A DNA stretch of 64,000 bases from Acridotheres tristis (lineage: Eukaryota; Chordata; Aves; Passeriformes; Sturnidae). This document shows, piece by piece, positions 20,413 through 31,800 of this stretch. How positions within the stretch are numbered: position 1 is the stretch's first letter; the number at the start of each line of letters is the position of its first letter. The stretch is from contig CM072899.1 of the NCBI GenBank assembly GCA_037013685.1, positions 10,148,479-10,212,478 of the forward strand, written 5' to 3'. Under the pieces are notes generated by a model, which saw only the letters and a list, made by a program, of their open reading frames with translations, searched no databases and was not told the DNA's origin. A program made the translations under genes and the position numbers.

Positions 20413-21531
20413 CTGCTGTCCCAAGTGAGGCAGTGCCCTGGGACAGCTGACAGGGTTCACTGAACTGGAAACTTGACCCTCTCTAACTCTTTTTGGACCC
20501 TGCAACTGCTTAGCAAGTCTTCCATTTTAACCAGTGCACTCATGTGGCACAGTTTTAATCCTTCATTGCTTCTGGAGAATGGCCATTTCAAATGAAACCC
20601 TGGCCTCAGAGGAGTCAGTGGGAATTCTGAGCTGCCCTCAGCCAGGGCCAGGGCTCCAGCTCCCCTGTCCTGTCCCCACCAGGGCACTGAGCCAGAGAGG
20701 GGCCAGCGCTCGCCCCACGTGGGGCAAGTGCAGAATGAAGCAGGGGGTCAGCAGGAGGAAGTCAGGGCGCTGAACTGGGCATTAAGCTGCTGCTGCTGCC
20801 AAGGGCCTGCTGCCAAGGAGGGGAATATGCCCTTTCCATGCCCCATGCACACAGTCTCTCCTTGCTCGGCGTCAAGGCCACAGCGTACCCAGGACTTCTG
20901 TGAGAAAGCAAAATACACAAGTAAACAGCAGCTGCCTTTAGCTCCAAATATGTCTCGGTTGGTTGCTCCTGTTTTCTTGTCAGGGGAGTGGTTCAGCTAA
21001 GGGAAAGGTGATTGAACCATTACCAGAGGGGAAAAACACCTATTAAAAATGAAATAATTCAAAATATTGGAAGTGGCTCCTTTATGTGAGCATACCTGTT
21101 TGATTTGGCCACTGACCAGTCCTTAGCAATCCTTTTTTTTTCTCTGCTGTTGACAAACCCGTGTTCAAGAGCTGTAGGGTGATTCCTGACCTGAAGGGAA
21201 GCAGAGCTGGAGAAGTGTCCTTGTCTATACTGGCACACAGGTGAGTTGAGAGAAACAGTGACAGGATGTTTGAACCAGCTGCAAGGATCTGGAGGCTGTG
21301 AACACTGAAGGATATAAGAAAGGAAGGGAATGGGATGCTAAAAGGAGTAAAAAGCTTAAACTGAGCAATGGAGACTGTAGATCTAAATGTCAGGGTATAT
21401 TTCCTAATAGTGATTTCTGTCAAGTTGTTGGATAATCCCAAAGGGAAGTGGTGGAAATCTTGTACATGAAGATATTTCTCAATTTGGGTTTTGATGAAGG
21501 CAGCAGAAAATACATACTTACATAAAAACTC
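20413..21531. other. Unassigned noncoding stretch
   Basis: A GC-richer patch at about 20640-20880 holds a few CpGs, including a CCCCACGTGGGG palindrome (E-box core CACGTG) at about 20713-20724, but too few for a CpG island. Frames up to 119 codons (minus, 21441-21082) are not recognisable. Confidence 0.45.
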
Positions 21532-21600
21532 AGTTGAACTAGATAATCTCAGAGTATTTTCCCATCTCTAAAGTGTGATTTATACTATAAACACTGCCAG
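21532..21600 (+). mobile_element. Degraded CR1 LINE 3' end, plus orientation
   Basis: CAGTTGAACTAGATAATCTC, then AGAGTATTTTCCCATCTCTA and a T/A-rich tail, follow the usual order of a CR1 3' end (GTTGGACTAGATGATCTC, AGAGGTCCCTTCCAACCTCTA, then ATTCTATG-type repeats). The copy is old. It has several substitutions in each block and only the last 60-70 bases are recognisable. The protein-coding part is missing. Confidence 0.5.
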
Positions 21601-22746
21601 ACCCTGCAAACTAATCTGTTGTACTAAAAGTGACTCAAACACGACTGCTTATATTTTTATACCCCTCATGATGTTGAACATTTGGTTTGCCAGGATGAGT
21701 GGGAGTATCCAGGACACACTTTACTGTGAATGGATTTCATGAACTATAATTACTAGGCAATAAATCCATACAAATGGGAAATGTCTCAGGCCTTGTGCTG
21801 GATAGTAGGAAAGGACAGGAACTGATTGTTTTGAGGGATCACATTTTGGTGTGAACTTGGAAGGAATTAAAACACCAATGCTGCTTTTGAAAGGCCAGTA
21901 AGGGCAGGGGCCACGGATTTGTTCTTTACATTAACAGTAAAAAATGTATTTGCACAGCTATTTCTTGGATGGGAGCTCACACACAGACAGCTGGTTTTAA
22001 TTAGGCAAACAGATGCAATAGCTGCACAATTACAACTCCATCATGAGCCTGTGCAAGGAGAGGGGATCTTCAGCAGTCTGTACTCAAACTGCTGGTGTTG
22101 GACAGGATTAGACCTGCAGATGAGAAATCCTGCACTCACCACAGCAATTCTAGGAAGCTGCTGAGAGTATGATTTTTTTTCCCATGGCATACTCCATTTG
22201 TGCACCAGCATTCCTAGCTCTGATTTGGTGGTGGGTACAGGTCCTGGGGAACAACCAACTCATTGGCTTTGCTGTCATTTCTTCCTGCTTCCAATGTGGT
22301 AAAGGGTAGGAGAATATTATTAGTATCCCTGAGAAATTCCCTGGCATCATTTAAGGGGAGAGTGCAGGTATTTCTTGCATGTTGCCAGAGGAGTTTGCTA
22401 CTCATCATTACAGAAAAAGTTACCAGTGGTAATTGCTATAATGCTCAAAAGGAGTTTTGTATTACTACAAATGGAATAAAAATATATTTTCTTGCCCAAA
22501 AGAAATAAAAATACAACCTTAAATAAGGATCTATCAATCTGTGACTGTTTGAGGCACAGATCCCCACAGTACCAAAGAACAACTTGGGCTTATCACCCCA
22601 CTGACAGCAAAACTACTTCTACTGTTGTTAGTGGCAACTCAAGGGGTTAAGCCCTTACAATCTGTGACCCATTATTCAGTGCCTTTAAGTATTTATTTTC
22701 CTCTCCCTGCTTTTTACAAAGGATGTGCAAGGTATCAATAGGTGAG
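21601..22746. other. Unassigned noncoding stretch
   Basis: AT-leaning DNA with frames of 64-81 codons that overlap on both strands and match nothing known. No transposon signature other than the CR1 scrap before it. Confidence 0.5.
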
Positions 22747-22801
22747 CATATATATGTGCATATCTGTGTGCGTTTGTATGTGTGAGAACACACACATATA
22801 C
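22747..22801. repeat. Imperfect TA/TG/CA simple repeat forming a hairpin
   Basis: Alternating TA, TG and CA steps. TATGTGTG (22777-22784) and CACACATA (22791-22798) are exact complements with a six-base loop, so the tract can fold back on itself. It looks like a decayed dinucleotide repeat. Confidence 0.75.
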
Positions 22802-25779
22802 TTACAGTTAATTTCCAAATAAGTAATTACAAGCTCCCAGCAGTCCAAACTCTGCATTATCTCATTATCATCATCCACTGGGCTGTAGTAGAACAACAAT
22901 CTAGCACTGCTGAGAAGGATAAATACAAACTCAGCAAAGGAAAGACAGGCATTTATTCAATATATTCATTTGAACTGTTGTGGAAAACCTCAACTTTACC
23001 TGCCTGTCATAAAAAGCTTCTGCAGGGGGTTCCTGTCCCCCACTGCCACATCCTCAGATGCAGGACAGTGCAGAGCCTGTTCACTCTGTCCAATAGAATT
23101 GAGAGGAAAATCTCCTAAGGCAGAGTCCAGCCCTCAGGCTCTCAATCTGACCCTGAAAATAGCAGCTCTGGCTGTATGAGGTTGGGTCTTGCCTTCTCCC
23201 TCTGTTTAACATCACTGACAACTCTGTGTAGGAGGGTTGTTTCTGGCATGTTCAAGAGTGCTCATGAAGCTCTGCTCTGCTGCTGAAAACATGTGCAAAA
23301 CAAACTGTGTCAGGTCCTTGGGAAATCTCTCAGAGCCAGCTGAGACCCTCTGTGAGCCTGTACCAGAGGCAAGAGAGGGTGTGAGCCACTGTCCATGGCT
23401 TGGGAGGCCACTTTGTGAGAGATGGGCTCAAACTGCTCCACCACCAGCATGAGCGTGACCAGGTGGCTGTCCCAAATCTCTCTGATCTGGCAGTGTCTGT
23501 CTTGCTTTGTGACAGCAAATCATGCTGAAGTGGAGCTTGTCAGTGCAGGGTGAGAAATGAAAAGGTGACCTAGCTGCTGGAGGAAAACCTGCAGGGTTTT
23601 GCCCCCAGGCTGGGCAGGGAGCCTGCCTCTGCTTGTGAGAATAGAGCTGCATCCCAGCTTGGCCAGGCTCCCTCCTCCCCCCAGCTGGACCTGACTCGGG
23701 GACAATGCTGCTCACATCTGGCTTGCAAGTGTCTCTCTTTCCTCCTCCTTCTCCTACCCCCTCAAGTTCAGGTCCCCAGATCCCTCCCTGTGCATTAGGG
23801 AAGGGAATGTGGGGTGTCCCAGACCTTCCCTCCAGAGATGGTTGGGTATTGTTTTGACAGCCTTGCTCACTCTAGTCTTGTCTCCTTCTGCACCCCAGCT
23901 CCACTTCTGTCATGACCAAGACTCAGCAAGTCTCCTTTTCCTTCTTATTCCTGTTTGAAACTTTGCCCTGAACACAAGTTCTTCCTCTGTGGGTGTCCTC
24001 ACAAATTGGATGTGATGTGCTGTTCTAGGCAAGGAGAAGGTACCTGGTGAAAGGAATTGGTTTCACATGCAGGAATCACCAGACTCCACATTTGCTTAAT
24101 TCTCTGCCACAAGATATTGGACAGATCTTTAACCTTCATTCCTACCTTCGTGATGGGAATAATGTGCAGCCCACTTCAAATTAGAGTGGGAATCCCTCAA
24201 TTCCTTCCAGAATTACACCCTTGCTATCCAAACATCCAAAGTTTGGGTTTCATTAGAGATCCTAGACCAACCTTTATGCCATACTGCTTGATTACTGAAT
24301 TTCTTTCTTTGGCTAGTTGCTTTTTCATTGCAACTCCTGCTGTGACTTTCCCAACACTGCCCTTTTTGTCAGTCTATATATTTTTCTGGTTGGAACTGTG
24401 GATCCCTGGATAAGCAGTATCAAGTATTGCTTTGAATATTGAGCAATTACATGACAGAAAGCTCCTCCACAAAGCCAATGAAATGGTCCCTGGTGCACAT
24501 ACAGATATCAACTGTGCTTTGGTGCTCTGTTCCCTTTCGCTTTATTAACCCTGGCCCTGTGGGCATTGAGCAATGATCCAGATTATATCTGTGCTGCACG
24601 TACAGTGCATTCTGCTGGCCACTTCTAACCAGCAAGGCAACACAGCACATTTCTGAAGCTGAGTACTTTACTTGCAAACACATTTTCATAAATAACATAA
24701 ATTAGCTTATGCTTGCAAACATCCATGCTACATGCATGACTTTTCAGCCAAGAAACAGGCATGATCACACTAGCTTCAATATGGACAATTTGCCTCTCTA
24801 AGCAGCTGTGCACTATCCTGCACCCTCTCTAGCAACTGTTATCTGCAATTAGTTTTTAAAGGCTTCTTTCAAGTGAACTCTAAGGGATTTGTGCTTTATT
24901 TTTGTGCAAATAAACAAGACATTTTCTTGAGAGGGATTAAGAGAATCGTAGGGAAAATAACTGTCTGATGGGGAAGGGCTCACACTCTCATGCAGAAAAG
25001 ATGATTTCAGTATCGTGCAATGGGCTTTATTTTTACATCTGATGGCATCTTTGGGGCTTTGTTGGAAACATGACGGCTACAGATGAACAGTGGGTTACTC
25101 ATCAAAAGCTACCTGGCACAACTACCTAAAAAAGGAATAGAGCAGTGAACAAATACAACAGAGAGGGAAGTGATGACAGCAGCCACATTTCAAGTAAGAT
25201 CAACTTTGTCTAAATGGTGTTTTGATGAAGAAAGATTAAATGATGTGCTGGAATGAGTGCAGTATGACTAATGAGAGGATTCACAGTTAAAAGTGTTAGG
25301 AGAGAAAAAAACCAGAAGGGACATAAACAATCAGGCATCCACACACTGGTGGACTGTTGGGAAAAAAATTTGCTGATTGGCCAAAGATCTTGCTGCTAGC
25401 TATTTTTTTTTATCTTCCTCTGAGATGTTTCAATCCATTAGCATCCTCCAGAGGATCCAGAGATGAAAATCTGTGACCAGAATTGTTTTGCAGCAGCTCC
25501 AGGCTATGACTGCATGAGCAAGATAAATTGGGGTTGATTTCTGGCTTGTCCCAGTAAGAGCCCAGCTGCCCACTATGACACTGCTGAGGGTAGAAGGCAT
25601 CTTCCCATGTTTTCATGGCCAAGGAACCACACTGACATTTATCCAAGAGTGTATCCAACTGCAGAGAGGCAATTCATTGCAGGATGGTAAAGTCACAGGG
25701 AGTTGTTTGTGTAGCTGGACTTGGACAGGAGGGAACAACAGGAACATCATAACCCCACTGGTTTTCCAGGAGAGCTGAA
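22802..25779. other. Unassigned noncoding stretch
   Basis: The first 160 bases are AT-rich with an AACAATC site and could be regulatory. The part 23560-23830 is pyrimidine-rich on the plus strand. A 118-codon plus frame (24057-24413) is hydrophobic but has no recognisable membrane-protein family and no splice support. No repeats were recognised. Confidence 0.45.
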
Positions 25780-25960
25780 ATTTTCAATTATGTGATTAGC
25801 ATTAATATATATTTCAAGTCTAAGTGTATTTCCTCATGAATTTGTCACTATTTATTAGGCCTCTTTAGATGGGTATAAATTGTATTAGTGACATCTAATA
25901 ATTAGTTATATTTTTGCAGAAAGTAAAACTGCAGCAGAAAAACGGCCTGGCAGGTGCTTA
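25780..25960. promoter_or_regulatory. AT-rich block with clustered homeodomain-like sites
   Basis: TTCAATTATGTGATTAGCATTAAT near the start and ATCTAATAATTAG near 25895-25905 give several TAAT/ATTA cores in under 200 bases, with no open frame and no simple repeat. It is a candidate conserved noncoding element from motif density only. Confidence 0.22.
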
Positions 25961-27535
25961 GCTCAGGGCTAGAACAAAATGAGCAGCTGCCTAAGCAAGA
26001 AGCTTTACTGACAGAGTCCTTGAGATGATGGAGGCTTTTTCTTTCCACTAGTTTCAGATTTACACCTCTCTACTATTTTGCTCTTGGTGTTTCCTCAGCT
26101 AAAGCAGCATATAACAATGGAGAGGACAGGGAAAACATTCTGGATGGTGGCTCCAAATGCAGTGTAAGCAAACAGTTTTGTTATGTGGAGTTGCTCAGAT
26201 AAATACCCAGAGGTCACTGCCCACACTGACCAGTAGAGCTCAGCCTGTTTCAGCTGGAAATGGCAAAACTGGGCATGGGGCTCTTTCCTTACTCTGTGCA
26301 GTACAGGCACAATTATGTTGGGATTGCAAGACCTTGGAGATCCCCCAGCAGAAGGAAGATGGAGACAGACACAGCACCTGGCAGCTCGAGCTGAGCCCTA
26401 ACACCAATCCTGAAGTGACCACACACAGAACAAACCACCTTTCCTTTCTGGCAGGGATTTTGGCCACTGATCCTGATGGCATTTGACATACAAAGGAGTC
26501 AAATAGCAGGAAAAATGCTGCAAGAGAGGAAAGAGGTCTCTGCGTTTAGCAGTTAAGTTGTTGTACTTCAAGACTTTTCCAAAATCTAATGGATCAATGG
26601 GAATCCTTCCAGTAACATCCACTGGGATTTTATAAGGCTTGAATTAATGGTCTGGATGCTGTGATTGTGTGTTTCTCTCATAGTACCACTCAGAGCTGTG
26701 CCTCCAAAACAGACTTGAGCAAACAGGTCTCCTTAATCAATGTTTTGCAAATGACAAGAAATTAACTCACTTGGGAAGTTCTTGATAACAAATATTTGTC
26801 TCCAATTGTTTGAAAGTTGTCTATTATAAATGGAGGGTGAAGAAGCCATTTTTGACCCTGTTTCTGACTGAGTTACAGATGTATTAGGTTTAAGGCTAGT
26901 TTTCTGATACGAGGTAGATGTTTATTAATAAGAATAAAAATGTCTTATAAATAAGGAGCTTCTCGTAGTTAATGTAAGTGTTTGGCTTAGGACTGCAAAC
27001 TGCGTCTGACTTGGAGGAGAAAGAACATGCTCTAGTGTAAAGGTTCAGCTTCTCCTGCAGTTCTCATTTTCCCTTGGGGTGTACCAATCCAGCTGCTACC
27101 CTGATTCCCCAAGTTTCTTTTTTTTCTCCTTGTGCATTTTGAGGAATCTGTGCCCTATCTTTTTTAACCACACTGCTTATTTGCAGAAAAAAATTCTCTG
27201 TTTGCCCACCCCGTGTCTCTTCTCCAGCAGCCACAAAGTCAGACACATTCCTTAAAAGCCAGACAGGGTTTTAGTAACCAACTAGTCAAGAGAAGCTGGT
27301 ATTGAGAGGCATCTTCTGGGTATTCATATACCTGCTTGCACCCACAAAAAAACCCCTGCAATCACTGCCTTTTGTTAGAAAATAACTGAGTCTTAAACCA
27401 CAGAGCTGCAGACACAAAGCTGTGGTTGGGACTGGGCTGAAAGAGCAGTGCCTGTCCTGGAGAATGTCACTTTGTTTATGACTGACTCTGCTTCCAGTGA
27501 TGTGCGAGAAAAAATGATAGCATGTACTCAGTAGG
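25961..27535. other. Unassigned noncoding stretch
   Basis: Contains frames up to 109 codons (plus, 26157-26486), overlapped by 80- and 74-codon minus frames. AT-rich from about 26740 to 27000. No gene or repeat was recognised. Confidence 0.5.
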
Positions 27536-27560
27536 AGTGTGTGTATATATGTGTGTGTAC
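27536..27560. repeat. Imperfect GT/TA simple repeat
   Basis: GTGTGTGTATATATGTGTGT-type alternating purine-pyrimidine tract of about 25 bases. Short and interrupted. Confidence 0.75.
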
Positions 27561-28880
27561 ACTCAGAGACAGGCACATTTATAAACAAACCACAGAACAC
27601 ATTGCAATGCTTGAAAACACTCCAGTGTGTCTATGGACATCTTGTTCTCTCCTTCTGTCCTTGAGGTATCAGGTTTCCTTGTTTACAGTCTGCCTCATTC
27701 AGGATCTGGAATTCCTAAAGAGCAGCAAAACCCTATCATGTGACTGAAGACTGATTTCCAGGAAAAGCGGAAGGGGTTCTAGGAAAGGTCAGTTCTCACG
27801 TTTTCAGTTGTTCCCTTCAAGAATACAGAATGAAAGAGATGAAGTCAACACAAAGTCCCTGATCCTTTGTCTTTCTGTTGAGCCTGGAATGAGATCTAAA
27901 GGAAAATCCAGTGCTTGATGCAGAATTCCTTAAAGTCCACATATTTCTCCCCCCTTTAAAGGTATACTGACATGGGGCATTTCACACAGAAGTGGGATTT
28001 CTGCCCCCAGGATGTTAGTCCTCCCAGTGGCTTCCTTATCTTCTGAAGTGTTGTTTTAGCATGTGCTGTCACAAGTGGCCATAACCCTGCTTGTGACATC
28101 ACTGACAAGATCACGGGACAGATCCAGGCTACAGTGCATGTAGGGAGAACTACATTAACGTAGTAAAAGAGAGCAAATACAGAGCAAAATGCAAACAAAG
28201 CCCCGAGGTCACATATTCCAAAAGCATCAATGAGAGCATTCCTAAGCTTGTCTTGTTGGGCAAGAGCAGGACTAGTGGACATTGATTATTTGGGGTTATC
28301 TAGCTGAATGGCATCTGGGTCTCTGGCCTGGGCTGTAGCTTTGAAGACCCTGCCCTATAAGATGGCTGTAGTGCCTCTCCTGGCTGTGCCCCACAGGCCC
28401 CAGGACATGGGAATCCTTCTCTCTGTGGTGGGACACGCCTGACTTACTGCACTGTGTCAGAGTTTGCCCTGGGTGAAGCCTTGGGCCACGGGTCTCTGTG
28501 CTAACCTGAAGGCTGATGTGCTGCCAGGCTGCAATTCCATGTCCATCTGAACCAAGAGATCTGACGTTTTTCTTCCCTGAGATCTCATCTGATCTGCTAT
28601 CAGCTTGGATCTAACCTGGTGGATCAATGAAAGTGATGACAGTGTACGGATTTGTTTTTCAGTGGCATTGATGAGGCAGTGTTGCAAGATCCTCAGCTCA
28701 GACTCAGAGTCTGGCTAACTGATGGTTGTGAAATTTCCAAAGGCGACAAGGGGGAAAAAAGCAAAAAGGCAAAAAACCACTCTCCCCTGTGTTGCAACCC
28801 TAAGTGCAATCAGTTGTGAACAATAATTCCCTCTTTGGACACTCAGATTAATTTGAGCTGGGTCCACAGAAAATAATTTC
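27561..28880. other. Unassigned noncoding stretch
   Basis: The 108-codon minus frame at 28282-27956 is the longest. Its translation has two hydrophobic stretches but no family I recognise and no splice context. No repeats were recognised. Confidence 0.5.
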
Positions 28881-28893
28881 TATATATATATAT
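28881..28893. repeat. Short (TA)6 tract
   Basis: Six and a half TA units between AATAATTTC and CAGCTAG. Confidence 0.85.
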
Positions 28894-31800
28894 CAGCTAG
28901 ATGTCTGACTTGAGGGTTAAACCAAAAAATATGCTTGCAGAAAAGTTGCAAATGCCAAATTCTGGAATGGCAGTCCAAGTTCTGCCCTTTACTAATACAG
29001 ATTGTCTCAAAATCGTGAGCATGTTGAGCAATTGTTCAGGGGAAGTAAAGATCTTGCCCATTCTGAAGAACTCCTATAAGCTAAAACACCAGAAATGAGA
29101 ACCAGAAATGGAAATACTTGCTTAAAGAGCAACACTGCAATGAAAATTTTTACTGTGAAATAGCTCCCAGGACTGCACTGGTATTTCAAAGTATTCTTCC
29201 CTATCTTCTTGAGCTGCTGTTATTTTAGTTGCTCTGTGCCATTGATGAATGAGAGGGCTCATTGCCTTCCATCAGTGTTCCAGCTGCTTGCTTTGACTCA
29301 AAGTGTGGACTGGCTGAAACATGAAGGTACAGTGTCCAATTAGGCCTGATTCCCACACTGAAGCATCTCTGGTATGAGTGGATACTTCAACACTTGAACA
29401 TGACACAAAGTCAGAAAGGTTCTAATGAATATTCTGAGATGTTGATTGATTATGGCAGAGCAGAGGAGCTCCGGTGCTGGGCTGTGAAGGGGATGTACAG
29501 GCAGGGGACCTCCAGGCAGTCCCTACCTCAATAATCCTGGCAAGAGCTGAGAAGGACTTCCTTTAAACACTCAAAATTCAGAGGAGGAGGCCAAAAGGGA
29601 AGAATCAACACAATTTGCACTTGGCTGTTGAGGAAGCAATAGAAAATATCTAGGAAATTCTGCTTCATCTCTTTCTCCTTTGGAGAATGGATTCACAAAG
29701 TGATTTCAGGTTCCCAGAAATCCTTCACAATATAGGCCAGGAAACAATATTCTAACCTCCTCTCGTGTAAAGTAATTTAATTTCTTAGTGCTGTGAAACA
29801 CCCATTAAAAAACATATTTTTTGTTCTTTTAAATGTTGGCTACATGCAGGAGCACGTCATGCATACCATTTCTATATGGACATTCTTTCTTAGTGGAATT
29901 TTTATTTAACTTAACTGAGATAAATTGCAAGAGGAAATGCTTATTAATAATAGCTCCGCCCAAGAGAAGCCTCATGAAGATTTTTTTATTAGGATCATTG
30001 TAGCAACAATAGGATTGTGCCATGCTGTGATGATCTAATGATCAGCACTTTACTCACTGTAGAATTGCCATTGTGGGTGACCTTTCTTCCAGCATGGGTG
30101 AAATGTAGCACAGAGCAGGCTCCTGATTCACCTTCCCTTACCCCAGTGGGCCTGACCTCAGTGACCTTTCCAAGGAGGAACTAAGCTGGTCCCTCATCTG
30201 AATCTGGAAGATCAGGTGTAAGAGCAGGCCAGAGCCCTTCATACCTTTTCATGCAGTAAATAATGTTGCATATGCAGTGTATCAACCACTGAGAGCAGTG
30301 CTAAACACCTCAGGTAGTTTTCCATTTTTCCTTGACAAGTACCTTGATTATCAGAGTCCTGTATTTGTAAAGGATGTGATACATTGGACTCTGAATATCA
30401 CAACTTGCCAAGGGAAAGCAACAGTAAATTTGACTCAACATTTTCATCAATGCTAAGCTGGCTGACACTGCACCAGCAAGGGCAGGAGTTTGATCCCTTT
30501 GTACTTCAGATACTGCTCTGAACCATAAAATCAAATGGGGTCAGGTAGATAGTGAGGTGCAGAGTAAAGGTGTCACAATCTGGCACATGTCTCCAGTGAA
30601 GTCCTCCAGAGGGAGGTACAATAGAAGGGTGAAGTGTTAATAGCTCCTTCGAGTTTTTATGACTCCTGTTTTACAAAGAGTGGTCATGTGCTGCCGTTTA
30701 CTCATGTTTTTTCTATTTCCTAGATCTGCCTTTGTGATGGCCACTCCCAGAGCAATCAACCTGGAGGAAATTCATGTCTGAACTGATGCAGCTCAGTTTT
30801 ATTCTCAGCTTCTCATTGGAAATATGGAAGCTTTTCTCCTATCTGCATTTTTACCAAGGTGTTCCTAAATAAAGATCTGTGGTTAATTCTGGCTTCTTTG
30901 GTGTCAGCTCTTCCATGTCATCAGCACAGGTCCATGTTACTTCTAGGGTCAGAAAAACCATATTAAATGTGCCAGGTAGAGTTTCTGTTGCCTCATGTGC
31001 CCAGGTCCCATGTTTAAATTCTGAGCCAGGTGTGGTTTCAGTGAACCAGGAAGTTGTGATAACACCATAGATAGGGACTACAGAAAAGCTCATTTAAGCC
31101 AACAAGTGCTGAGTCTGCAGCACCTGGAGTTGTTGAGACCATGCACTAATCCCTGATGCTGGGCTTGCTCTACTGAGTGGGTACAATGCTAGGTCAATGT
31201 TAAGCTGCTGTGGGTGTCCTTTGTCCACACAGGGTGAGTACCTCTGCATTATATGTCCCTACATTTCCCATTTGTGTGTAAAAATGAGAGTCTTGAGACT
31301 CTCTTCTGCTGCTTGTTGAGCAGAGGATTTTGGTGAGTTCAGCTTCGTTTCTCTTCCCTCTTCCTTAAAGGATGATAGTTTAGTTCCAGAAAGAGAATAT
31401 TTTAAACTTCCCATGTCAACTTCAGACGCTACCCTGCACAGAGTGAACAGTGTCAGCAAGAGAGGATGAGGTCTGGGGTTATGGAAATGGCCACTCAACA
31501 CCAATGAGTCCAACACTGGAGCTCAGGAAAGCTCTGTGTTCCTACAGAGACAGAACTGACGTGCCTTCACACTGAAGCACAGAAGGCTGGCAGGGGCAGG
31601 AACAGCACATGTTTTGATGCATGAAGTCTCCACATTTTGAAAACCTTCCCAAAACAAGCAAAAAATAAAGTATTTCAAAATGTGAGCCCAAAGGAAAAGC
31701 AAATTGACGTCTAACAAAAGACTTATTTTCTTCTCCCATAGAGAGGTATCTGCCACTTACTCGAGCTGGCAAGGCAGCGTCTCAAAAGGCAATTTAACCA

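Noticed and set aside
20706..20730. CpG-containing patch around CCCCACGTGGGG as a CpG island
   Set aside because: Only a handful of CpGs over less than 100 bases.
24057..24413. 118-codon hydrophobic plus-strand frame as a receptor gene fragment
   Set aside because: No conserved receptor motifs or transmembrane spacing, and no homology I can recognise.
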